From NCBI RefSeq assembly GCF_015206995.1, contig NZ_JADEXR010000011.1:1-64000 (forward strand): a DNA stretch of 64,000 bases, given 5' to 3'. The translations under genes and the position numbers were made by a program. The DNA is from an aff. Roholtiella sp. LEGE 12411 (GTDB lineage: Bacteria; Cyanobacteriota; Cyanobacteriia; Cyanobacteriales; Nostocaceae). Shown piece by piece: positions 20,901 through 28,345 of this stretch (the first letter of the stretch is position 1; each line of letters starts with the position of its first letter). The notes under the pieces are model-generated. The model saw nothing but the letters and a program-made list of their open reading frames with translations. It did no database searches and was not told the origin of the DNA.

Positions 20901-21683
20901 TTAGGTGATGGAAGTGGAGGTTAAGCTCATTTGTACATTCAAATTAGAGCGTTGTCCTATCTCGGCTGCTAATATCATCAGTTGCTCGTCGAGCAGGCAA
21001 AGGAAATTTAAGTTGAGGAGTTGACCAATTTCTGCTGGTAATGTCGTCAGTTGATTCTCATTAAGGTAAAGTTCTTTGAGGTTGGTAAGTTGACCAATCT
21101 CTGCTGGTAATGTCGTTAGTTGATTCTCGCTCAAGTAAAGCACATTTAGGTTGGTAAGTTGACCAATTTCTGCGGGTAATGTCGTTAGTTGATTCTCGTT
21201 AAGGTAAAGTTCTTTGAGGTTGGTAAGTTGACCAATCTCTGCTGGCAATGTCCTGAGTTGATTACAAACAAGATAAAACTCTTTGAGGTTGGTAAGTTGA
21301 CCAATCTCTGCCGGTAATGTCCTGAGTTGGTTACAAACAAGATAAAACTCTTTGAGGTTGGTAAGTTGACCAATCTCTGCTGGCAATGTCCTGAGTTGAT
21401 TGGATATGAGATCAAGTAAGTTCAGATTAGTAAGTTGACCAATCTCTGATGGTAATACGCTGAGTTGATTTCTGCTCAGGTAAAGCTCTTGGAGATTTGT
21501 CATCTGACCAATTTCTGTTGGTAGTGAGGTTAAGCAATTTCTACTCAGGTAAAGCTTTCTCAGATTAGTGAGTTGACCAATCTCTGCTGGCAATGTTGTT
21601 AAGCTTTTACCAGAAATGTTTAGTATCTTCACTTTATCTAGTGCAGCTTGAGAGATAATTTGCAACAGTTCTTCATCAGTCAT
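20901..21683 (-). CDS. Leucine-rich repeat protein
   Basis: 260 residues: a short N-terminal cap (MTDEELLQIISQAALDKVKI) and then about nine 23-residue repeats of the form LPAEIGQLTNLKELYLNENQ. This is the plant-like/ROCO-type LRR seen in cyanobacterial Roc-COR proteins, but no GTPase or COR domain follows. The last repeats decay (DEQLMILAAEIGQRSNLNV), so this may be the truncated LRR end of a larger ROCO protein or a stand-alone binding protein. Several repeat units are nearly identical in DNA (69-bp period), indicating recent expansion. No signal peptide, so probably cytoplasmic. Confidence 0.8.
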   Translation of the reverse strand: MTDEELLQIISQAALDKVKILNISGKSLTTLPAEIGQLTNLRKLYLSRNCLTSLPTEIGQMTNLQELYLSRNQLSVLPSEIGQLTNLNLLDLISNQLRTLPAEIGQLTNLKEFYLVCNQLRTLPAEIGQLTNLKEFYLVCNQLRTLPAEIGQLTNLKELYLNENQLTTLPAEIGQLTNLNVLYLSENQLTTLPAEIGQLTNLKELYLNENQLTTLPAEIGQLLNLNFLCLLDEQLMILAAEIGQRSNLNVQMSLTSTSIT

Positions 21684-22249
21684 AATCGGGTTTTGCTCTT
21701 GGAGAATGCGGTTTATTAATAATTAACACGTCAGAACTATCAGTATTCGCATACTGAATCAACCAGAACACACAAAGAGCTATTTAATGACAAGATTTAG
21801 CCGATTTTTTGGGATATCAGGCTATTATTGGAGTCTGAATATATCAGAGAAAGTTTAATTCACAATCTGAAAAGTTTATTTACAATTGTAGACATTTACT
21901 TGCTATCCATTAACCACATACTAGCTTGAATTGAACTAATCTTCGTGAAAATAACCAACAGATATCATTTAGCTTTACTAGATCAAAAGCTACAACTCCT
22001 GATGGAAGTATTTGATTTCATCAGACTAAAGATAGATGACAAAAATCAAATTTTATAGTTTTTGACTAAGATAAAAAAGTGTCCCGACGTATAGCAACAA
22101 GGTGAATACCAATGGTGTGTTATGGATAACAATGATCTTTTTGGCAAAACCCAAGTATTGTAGCACTTTCGCCCAGAGAGCTTTAGAGATGGAGAATTGA
22201 ACAGGCTTATTACCGAGTTATCCGTGCCGAGAAAGCCTCTAAATTCCAT

Positions 22250-22432
22250 GATGTTGGTTTGAACTACTTTTTGACCGATAGCGACGGGAATCTTGTTGAG
22301 AATCCTAGGCATTTGAGAAAGTCGGAAAAATCACTAATCGTCTCTGGAGATATCGACCTCTGCACGGGTGGGGAAACTCCTCCGGGTAAGTTGAGTCGTG
22401 GAAAGAGAAAATCTAAGAAGGCAACTTCTTAG
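22250..22432 (+). pseudogene. Internally deleted TnpB (IS200/IS605-type) remnant
   Basis: One open frame joins an N-side RuvC-I region (DVGLNYFLTDSDGNLVENPR, then HLRKSEKSL) directly to what looks like the TnpB C-terminal tail (GETPPGKLSRGKRKSKKATS, stop at 22430). The central catalytic Glu, the zinc finger and the last Asp are missing, so the product is dead. The remaining 60 codons are still in one frame. The surrounding 21684-22711 is otherwise spacer DNA, except for a short open frame at 22447. Confidence 0.7.
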
Positions 22433-22446
22433 AATCCTTGCCATTT

Positions 22447-22578
22447 ATGGCTGGGGTGGATGTCAAGTGGTTAAACGTTTATCGCATTTCTTTGGAGATG
22501 ATTTTTCGTGTTAGTGTCGCCGATGACAAAGGCAAAGCTGAAGACTCTGTTCAGTATTTCGCTGTCCCCAATCACTGA
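22447..22578 (+). other. Short open frame, possible gene 3' remnant
   Basis: 43 codons whose last part (FRVSVADDKGKAEDSVQYFA, stop after VPNH) reads like the end of a beta-sandwich domain. It begins exactly at the right side of the TnpB remnant, so it may be the tail of a gene cut by that element. No homologue recognised; low confidence. Confidence 0.25.
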
Positions 22579-22711
22579 TCCCCAATCTCTATTCGTATCG
22601 AAATATTAAGGAATATTGCATTTCAGTCGAAACCTGAAGGTTGAGCGCAAAATCAGCCAAAAGAGCGTGATACGATGCTTTCGGTAAATGTGAAGATTGG
22701 GAGAAAGACCT

Positions 22712-23932
22712 TTGACACTACGGGTTGCTGTTATTGGGTCAGGCCCTGCTGGTTCATCTGCCGCTGAAACACTGGCTGCATCAGGGATTGAAACCTACCT
22801 GTTTGAGCGGAAGCTAGACAATGCTAAGCCTTGTGGGGGCGCAATTCCCCTCTGTATGGTGAGTGAGTTTGACTTACCACCAGAAATTATTGACCGTCGA
22901 GTCCGGAAGATGAAAATGATTTCGCCCTCGAATCGCGAGGTTGATATCAATCTAGTAAAAGAAGATGAATATATAGGAATGTGCCGCCGTGAGGTGCTGG
23001 ATGGCTTCCTGCGGAATCGCGCGGCCAAACTAGGCGCAAGTTTAATTAATGCCACTGTTCATAAACTCGATATACCCACAAACAACACTGACCCCTATAC
23101 CATCCATTACATTGACCATACAGAAGGCGGCGCACAAGGCATTGCCAAAACCCTGAAAGTTGATTTAATCATTGGAGCAGATGGGGCAAATTCCCGTATT
23201 GCCAAAGAAATGGACGCTGGGGATTACAATTATGCGATCGCTTTCCAAGAGCGAATTCGCTTACCCCAAGACAAAATGGCGTACTATAACGACCTCGCCG
23301 AAATGTATGTCGGTGATGACGTTTCTACTGACTTCTACGCTTGGGTTTTCCCCAAATATGACCACGTAGCTGTAGGTACTGGCACAATGCACGTTAATAA
23401 AGCCAGCATCAAACAGTTACAAGCTGGTATCCGGGCCCGTGCTTCCGAGAAACTAGCAGGTGGACAAATTATCAAAGTAGAAGCGCACCCCATTCCCGAA
23501 CATCCCCGTCCTCGTCGCGTTGTCGGTCGCATAGCCTTAATCGGAGATGCTGCTGGCTACGTTACCAAGTCTTCTGGCGAAGGTATTTACTTTGCCGCTA
23601 AGTCTGGGCGGATGTGTGCTGAGGTCATTGTAGAAGCGTCTAACAGTGGCAACCGTATTCCCACAGAAGGAGATCTCAAGATTTATCTGAAGCGTTGGGA
23701 TAAAAAATACGGACTCACTTACAAGGTGTTGGACATCCTGCAAAGCGTGTTCTATCGTTCTGACGCCACCCGCGAAGCATTTGTAGAAATGTGTGGTGAT
23801 CTCGATGTGCAGCGGTTAACATTCGATAGTTATTTATATAAGACTGTTGTCCCAGCTAATCCCATCACTCAAATGAAAATTACTGCCAAAACTATTGGTA
23901 GTTTAATTCGGGGTAACGCCCTTGCTCCCTAA
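22712..23932 (+). CDS. chlP: Geranylgeranyl reductase
   Basis: 406 residues, the usual length. It reduces the geranylgeranyl chain to phytyl for chlorophyll a and tocopherol. I chose the TTG at 22712 because GGGAGAAAG ends 4 nt upstream and it yields the family N-terminus (M/L)TLRVAVIGSGPAGSSAAE, an FAD-binding Rossmann motif GxGPAG. Also present are KPCGGAIP, the second FAD motif RIALIGDAAGYVTKSSGEGI and the conserved C-terminal FDSYLYKTVVPANP. An earlier TTG at 22697 is less likely. It appears monocistronic; downstream lies a repeat-rich 820-bp spacer. Confidence 0.95.
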   Translation: MTLRVAVIGSGPAGSSAAETLAASGIETYLFERKLDNAKPCGGAIPLCMVSEFDLPPEIIDRRVRKMKMISPSNREVDINLVKEDEYIGMCRREVLDGFLRNRAAKLGASLINATVHKLDIPTNNTDPYTIHYIDHTEGGAQGIAKTLKVDLIIGADGANSRIAKEMDAGDYNYAIAFQERIRLPQDKMAYYNDLAEMYVGDDVSTDFYAWVFPKYDHVAVGTGTMHVNKASIKQLQAGIRARASEKLAGGQIIKVEAHPIPEHPRPRRVVGRIALIGDAAGYVTKSSGEGIYFAAKSGRMCAEVIVEASNSGNRIPTEGDLKIYLKRWDKKYGLTYKVLDILQSVFYRSDATREAFVEMCGDLDVQRLTFDSYLYKTVVPANPITQMKITAKTIGSLIRGNALAP

Positions 23933-24057
23933 TTGAGTTCTGCGTGCTGTTAGCGATAGCGGGGCGTTTAGCCCGTGCTAAATAATGAGATAGGAGCAGA
24001 GAATTTACAACTTGGAATTGTGAATTCTCTGCTCCTCTGCTATTTTTGTCTACAAGA

Positions 24058-24086
24058 GTAAAGACGTTGCAATGCAACGTCTCTAC
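24058..24086. repeat. Dispersed palindrome, copy 2
   Basis: The same palindrome as at 14761, with one base change in the left arm (GTAAAGACGTTGCA). Confidence 0.85.
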
Positions 24087-24128
24087 CGAGGATTTGTTGC
24101 AATCATTAATTGAATTGGTATTAACCAT

Positions 24129-24328
24129 AGGACTTACGCAACTGGCACACAAGGCTTCTGGTATAAGGGTCAAGGGGAGCCACTGCGCCCTTGCGGCTCT
24201 GCCGACTTGTTCGCGCAGCGTCTTTGACAGGAGAAGCAAGTGGCGTTCAACAATCAAGGTTTTTTGGACTTTTGACCTTTGACTCTGGACAACCTCAACG
24301 AAAAAAATATGACACTTGCGTAAGTCCT
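24129..24328 (-). mobile_element. MITE with AGGACTTACGCAA termini, copy A (200 bp)
   Basis: The element has terminal inverted repeats AGGACTTACGCAA/TTGCGTAAGTCCT and no transposase. A second copy lies at 60858-60988 in the opposite orientation; the two share the TGGCACACAAG end, GGTATAAGGGTCAAGG and the TTTTGGACTTTTGACC stretch. Copy A carries about 70 extra GC-rich bases (CACTGCGCCCTTGCGGCTCT) in the middle. Open frames crossing it are by-products. Confidence 0.75.
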
Positions 24329-24418
24329 GAACCAATTGAGCGATCGCACAACCATAACGCAAACAGAAATTAACGCCTAAAAGGTTTGTAACAACTGTGC
24401 GATCGCCTCATACTTTAA

Positions 24419-24563
24419 TAAAAACCCCCGGTAGCTAACCAGGGGTAATGCAAGTCAGTACTTTTCGCATGGAATATATCCACTTAAATACCATAGCAAC
24501 CCTCTAATCTGGAGGTCTGCCATTTTGCCAAGCAAAAAAGTCCTCGGTAATCAACCAAGGACT
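24419..24563 (-). ncRNA. Candidate small RNA(s) with two related terminator hairpins
   Basis: On the minus strand, hairpin AGTCCTTGGT-TGATT-ACCGAGGACT (24539-24563) followed by T6, and hairpin CCCCTGGTTAGCTACCGGGGG (24425-24445) followed by T5, lie about 95 nt apart. Both carry the shared core GGTTnnnTACCG. Each would make a good intrinsic terminator, so the interval could encode one RNA of about 115 nt, or two tandem ones. No ORF fits. The rest of 23933-24752 holds the palindrome and MITE listed separately. Confidence 0.4.
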
Positions 24564-24752
24564 GGTCTTTTTAGATAGCGGTAATATACAAAGTTGTTAT
24601 TCCCAGCTAACCAGCTAAGAGGGGAAATTATACCATCACAGTCTTATTTGAACTGATATGAGCAACTACAGAGGGCAAAATATTCATATTACTCATATCA
24701 TAAGCTGAAGTATAAATTAGTCTCAGCTATTGTTGAATATTAAGAGATTATA

Positions 24753-25535
24753 GTGACACCGAATATGAAGAACCACATTTTTGCCACAGCCACATTTATA
24801 GCCACAATCAGCTTAACAACAACCGTTCAAGCAGCGAATTCTGAGCATGTAAGGCAGTTATTGGCAACCAAACAATGTCAAAACTGTGACTTAACCAGTG
24901 CAGGTTTAGTATTGGCTGAATTATCTGGAGCTAATTTGAGCGGCGCTAATCTCACAGGTGCTAACCTCAGCCGTGCAAACTTGAGCGGTGCTGATTTGAG
25001 GGGTGCAAACTTGAGCGGTGCTGGTTTATTTGGTGTTAACTTGAGCGAGGCTCAACTCAGTGGTGCAAATCTGGCGGGTGCTGATTTGAGAAATACTTAT
25101 CTAGCGAATGCAGAATTTAAAGGTACTTACCTGAATGGCGCTAACTTCCAAGGCGCAGTTGGTATACCATCACAAATTGCCACACCAGAGGAATTCTACG
25201 CTTGGGGTGTAGCAGAAGCAGAAAAAGGCAACCAACAGCAAGCAATTAGTTATTTCAGTCAAGCGATCGCTATTAAACCTGAATATGCGGGTGCTTATTT
25301 AGCTCGTGGTGTCGCCCGCTACCAAGCTTTGGACAGACAAGGTGCATTTCAAGATGCTCAAATTGCTGAAAAAATGTTTACAACCCAAAATAATGGGCCT
25401 GGAATGCAAACTGCACAGGCTTTTATCAAAGAACTGCAAACACCCCCAACAGAAAAGGTAAGTACTGGTAAACCCAGTTTTTTCGACTTTTTGGGAAGTC
25501 TTGGCTCAGTTTTGCTCCAGTTTCTCCCCTTTTAG
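24753..25535 (+). CDS. Exported pentapeptide-repeat protein with TPR-like C-terminus
   Basis: 260 residues from the GTG at 24753 (ATG at 24765 is an equally plausible start). A signal peptide ends near TVQA-AN. Residues 45-140 are pentapeptide repeats (A(N/D)LSG, e.g. GANLSGANLTGANLSRANLS) forming a right-handed quadrilateral helix. They are followed by a single TPR pair (EAEKGNQQQAISYFSQAIAI, then KPEYAGAYLARGVARY). A CxxC (QCQNC) precedes the repeats. The C-terminus is hydrophobic (FFDFLGSLGSVLLQFLPF) and may contact the membrane. Probably a thylakoid-lumen or periplasmic scaffold; function unknown. Confidence 0.8.
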   Translation: MTPNMKNHIFATATFIATISLTTTVQAANSEHVRQLLATKQCQNCDLTSAGLVLAELSGANLSGANLTGANLSRANLSGADLRGANLSGAGLFGVNLSEAQLSGANLAGADLRNTYLANAEFKGTYLNGANFQGAVGIPSQIATPEEFYAWGVAEAEKGNQQQAISYFSQAIAIKPEYAGAYLARGVARYQALDRQGAFQDAQIAEKMFTTQNNGPGMQTAQAFIKELQTPPTEKVSTGKPSFFDFLGSLGSVLLQFLPF

Positions 25536-25670
25536 TGAGGATGGGGGAGTAGCCAAGAGGCATTTAGCCAGTTGAATTTTCGGTAGATTTGGCGATCGCC
25601 GAATGGAGACAGCACAAAACCGAGATCCGCTACTTTGAAGTCTTGCGGCTTATCGCTAAACTAAATTTTT

Positions 25671-26114
25671 TTATAAAATCAATGTTTCTAGCTTTGCCTG
25701 TACTTCTTCTATTAAATCTTGTGCAACACTCTCAACAAATTTTACCTTTCTAGCTCTCCAATCTAGTGTTTTAATTTGGTCGGCTAATACAACTCCTTTG
25801 GTTTGCATTCCTTCAGTAAGTGGAACTTCAAAACTAAGCCCTTTTTGATGGCTAGTTATGGGACACGCTAAAACTAAAGAAGCCATTCGATTATATTTAA
25901 TTGGAGATATAACAAGAACAGGGCGGTAGCCAAATTGCTCACGCCCTTGTTGTTGTAATTCATTGCTTAATGTCCTAGCAATATCATCAAATGACATTCC
26001 TGATGCTTGAAGGGCAAATGCACGCCGAATCGAATCAGCCGTAAACTGCTGTGCAGTACCAAATGCTAATTTGATAATATTTCCTCTGTCAGGAAAATAC
26101 GGATTAACTACCAA
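25671..26114 (-). CDS. MazF/PemK-type toxin with an unusual insertion
   Basis: 147 residues. The fold is that of the MazF endoribonuclease: PDRGNIIKLAF (first strand), GYRPVLVISPIKYN, LVLACPITSHQKG, and GVVLADQIKTLDWRARKVKFVE. Normally the first strand is followed almost at once by the (R)RPALVLSP segment; here about 40 residues intervene, including DSIRRAFALQASGMSFDDIA, a helix-turn-helix-like stretch. It overlaps the antitoxin gene by 7 nt, the classical toxin-antitoxin order (antitoxin first). Expected to cleave mRNA when free of antitoxin; activity of this variant is unproven. Confidence 0.8.
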   Translation of the reverse strand: MVVNPYFPDRGNIIKLAFGTAQQFTADSIRRAFALQASGMSFDDIARTLSNELQQQGREQFGYRPVLVISPIKYNRMASLVLACPITSHQKGLSFEVPLTEGMQTKGVVLADQIKTLDWRARKVKFVESVAQDLIEEVQAKLETLIL

Positions 26115-26350
26115 TCTTCATTCCCCACAGCATTTCCTGTTTCCAATTCAGGATGAAATTTATCAGGAGTCATACCTTCAAGCAACTCATCAAGCGTATA
26201 TTTTTTTCTTTTTTGTGGCCTAATTACAATACTGTTACCTTCCACACTAAAATCTATACCTGTCCCTTCAGTTATGTGTGCTTGTTCAGCTATTGCTTTT
26301 GGAATCCGAATAGCTAAACTGTTTCCCCATTTAGCAACAAATGCTGTCAT
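26108..26350 (-). CDS. MazE-type antitoxin (AbrB/SpoVT fold)
   Basis: 80 residues from the ATG at 26350, which has GGAG 6 nt upstream (a Met at 26362 would add four residues). The swapped-hairpin DNA-binding domain is clear: TAFVAKWGNSLAIRIPKAIA, then GTGIDFSVEGNSIVIRPQKR. The acidic C-terminal tail (LDELLEGMTPDKFHPELE) is the part that normally occupies the MazF active site. It precedes and overlaps the toxin gene and should autoregulate the operon. Confidence 0.85.
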   Translation of the reverse strand: MTAFVAKWGNSLAIRIPKAIAEQAHITEGTGIDFSVEGNSIVIRPQKRKKYTLDELLEGMTPDKFHPELETGNAVGNEDW

Positions 26351-26517
26351 AGCTATCTCCAAATATTTTGTTAGATATTTACACGCCTGAACTTTAGATT
26401 TTTGGAGTAAAACACTTTTAACGATTTTGTTTTACGTATATACTTTGAAGATACATATTTAATTGTTGGGTGTCAACACATCTTTGTAAATGACAAATGA
26501 CTAATGACCATTAAATC

Positions 26518-27141
26518 ATGAGTTTATCCAGCGAATTGTGGACAGCAAATCAAGACTTAGCCCAAGCGTGTCTAAAGCATCCTTTTGTTCAAGGCATTGG
26601 TGACGGTAGACTTGAACACTCGAAGTTTGCTTACTACGTAGGGCAAGATACTTTTTTCTTGGAAGCCTTTGCCCGTGCGTACAGCATAGCCGCAGCTAAA
26701 GCACCAGATTGGCAAGGTTTCACCACCTTTCATAACCTAGCTGGTGGAGTCTTAGAAGAACTGCGGCTACATGAAAGCTATGCTTCACAGTGGGAAGTCA
26801 ATTTGCACTCTGTGGAGCCTGGAGCCGCTACCCGCCGCTACACTGACTTTTTGTTAGCCACTGCTTGGGGTGGAGATGTGGGTTTAACTGCTGCGGCCAT
26901 GTCTCCCTGTATGCGTCTGTATGCCTTTTTGGGTGAAAGTTTAGCTAGTGATGGCATCCCCAATCATCAATATGCAAACTGGATTCGGACTTATAGTAGC
27001 GCAGATTTTCAACCACTGGCGCAACAATTAGAAAGTTTGGTTGACAATTACGCTACTGTTACAGCTTTAGTCCATTCAACTTATCGCTATGCTATGTTTT
27101 GCGAGCGAGACTTTTTCCAAGCTGCATGGGCAGAATCATGA
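26518..27141 (+). CDS. tenA: TenA family thiaminase II / aminopyrimidine hydrolase
   Basis: 207 residues, all-helical TenA fold. Hallmarks: the N-terminal LWTANQDLAQACLKHPFVQG, FAYYVGQDTFFLEAFARAYS with substrate-contact residues, the active-site Cys in AMSPCMRLYAFLG, and the C-terminal RYAMFCERDFFQAAW with the conserved Glu. TenA salvages the pyrimidine moiety of degraded thiamine. The start at 26518 follows AT-rich DNA with little Shine-Dalgarno. Monocistronic by position. Confidence 0.85.
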   Translation: MSLSSELWTANQDLAQACLKHPFVQGIGDGRLEHSKFAYYVGQDTFFLEAFARAYSIAAAKAPDWQGFTTFHNLAGGVLEELRLHESYASQWEVNLHSVEPGAATRRYTDFLLATAWGGDVGLTAAAMSPCMRLYAFLGESLASDGIPNHQYANWIRTYSSADFQPLAQQLESLVDNYATVTALVHSTYRYAMFCERDFFQAAWAES

Positions 27142-27203
27142 TGGGGAAGAAAATAACTCTTGACTTTTGACCTTTAACCCTTCCATTAAGTGATACAAGT
27201 GCT

Positions 27204-27306
27204 TACAGCATTTCCGGCGGCTATGAGGTACATCCTCATAGCTGAAAGCTATGATAGGAGAGGGGTAAGAGGAAAATTGTATTGCATAATAGCCGGAAGC
27301 GCTGTA
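27204..27306. mobile_element. Small MITE-like element with imperfect TACAGCxxTTCCGGC ends
   Basis: The left end TACAGCATTTCCGGCGGCTAT is the imperfect inverse of the right end ATAGCCGGAAGCGCTGTA, about 100 bp apart. An internal hairpin CTATGAGG-TACATC-CTCATAG is present. It contains no ORF and lies in the 330-bp gap after tenA. Confidence 0.55.
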
Positions 27307-27377
27307 TTGTCAGATTTGGGCGGTTCTAGAACACCGATTCAGTATTCAAGATAGGGGCGAGAAAAACCGATTATTTC

Positions 27378-27406
27378 GTAGAGACGTTGCAATGCAACGT
27401 CTCTAA
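27378..27406. repeat. Dispersed palindrome, copy 3
   Basis: The same element as at 14761, with a full left arm GTAGAGACGTTGCA and the last base of the right arm changed. Confidence 0.85.
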
Positions 27407-27471
27407 AGTCAACGATAATTGGTCGTTTTACCGAAAAGAAATCAGGTTTTTGCGATTACTGAATCGATGCT

Positions 27472-28140
27472 CTAGGTTTCGTTCTCGACCTCAGCCTCCA
27501 TCAGCTTGGCGATCGCTGGACGCTCGCTACAGCGCTGTAGCCATCCCGTGACGTTGGGGAACGGTGTCAAATCGACCTCCATCGTCCCGATCCAGCCGAC
27601 GAAGCCTTGCAGATGCGTGTCCACAAGACTGTAGTCGCCGAGCAAGAACGATTTCCCCTCTAGTCCGCTGTCGAGAATTCTGAGACAGGTAGCAAGGTCT
27701 GCTTTTGCCTTCTCCACTGCGCTCGCGCTGCGCTGTTCGGAGGACACCCAGTCCAACGAGTTAGACTGGACTGCTCCTTCACTGCTAGTCGGCAACGACG
27801 CGGACAATCGTCCGGCTGCTTCGGCGAGCGTGACGTTGCTCCAGGCGATCCACTTCATCGCTTCGCCGCGCTTTAGTCCCGGCTCTGGGTAAAGCTTGGA
27901 TTCTACGCCGAAGACCTCACCGAGGTACATTGTGATGGCGGATGACTCCCAAATCGGCGTCCCCTCATGCACGATCACGGGAACCCTTCCGTTCGGGTTA
28001 ACCTTGAGGAAGTCTGGCTTTCTAGTATCGCCCGCGCTGATGTCGAGCTTCACGCGCTCACACGGCGTGCCAAGCTCTGCAAGAACGGCTTCGGTGATAC
28101 TCGATGTAGACATGGGAACGTAATAAAACGTTATGCTCAT
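27472..28140 (-). CDS. Glutathione S-transferase, GC-rich and probably foreign
   Basis: 222 residues. The thioredoxin-like N-domain has NPNGRVPVIVHEGTPIWESSAI with the cis-Pro and the Glu-Ser that bind the glutathione gamma-glutamyl group; an alpha-helical C-domain follows (FLLGDYSLVDTHLQGFVGWI). The start has AGGAG 9-13 nt upstream. Base composition is visibly much richer in GC than every neighbour, and codon choice (GCG, GTC, CTG-type) is proteobacterial. An attC-like site lies 75 bp upstream in the same orientation, so this looks like a transferred integron gene cassette or a fragment of one. No attC is visible after the stop. Confidence 0.85.
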   Translation of the reverse strand: MSITFYYVPMSTSSITEAVLAELGTPCERVKLDISAGDTRKPDFLKVNPNGRVPVIVHEGTPIWESSAITMYLGEVFGVESKLYPEPGLKRGEAMKWIAWSNVTLAEAAGRLSASLPTSSEGAVQSNSLDWVSSEQRSASAVEKAKADLATCLRILDSGLEGKSFLLGDYSLVDTHLQGFVGWIGTMEVDLTPFPNVTGWLQRCSERPAIAKLMEAEVENET

Positions 28141-28214
28141 CGATGGCTTCTCCTAATCTTTGATTGTCAACTGTGGGTCGAAAGCAGCCGATGACGCTAG
28201 CTGTCGTCTGCGCC

Positions 28215-28305
28215 GCATAACGGCCTGCGCCTCACCGCACGGGAAAAATGTTTGCATCACAACAACAGTGTAAATCTCCGTTCCGAGTGCGGGCGCTTGT
28301 TAGGC
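28215..28305 (-). other. Integron attC-like recombination site
   Basis: Read on the minus strand, the 91-bp stretch begins GCCTAACAAGCGCCCGCAC and ends GTGCGGTGAGGCGC-AGGCC-GTTATGC. The outer boxes GCCTAAC and GTTATGC match RYYYAAC/GTTRRRY with one deviation. The inner arms GCGCC..CGCAC and GTGCG..GGCGC pair with a few unpaired bases, as attC sites do. It lies immediately before the GC-rich GST gene. Confidence 0.5.
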
Positions 28306-28345
28306 TTGGCAGAGGCTACACCAGTGCCCAAGAATCTGTAGGTTA

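Noticed and set aside
23892-24362. 156-codon minus-strand open frame
   Set aside because: It is composed of the end of chlP antisense, the palindromic repeat and the MITE; its residues repeat those encoded by the other MITE copy.
24419-24563. tRNA or riboswitch
   Set aside because: No cloverleaf, T-loop or known aptamer core could be found; two simple hairpins only.
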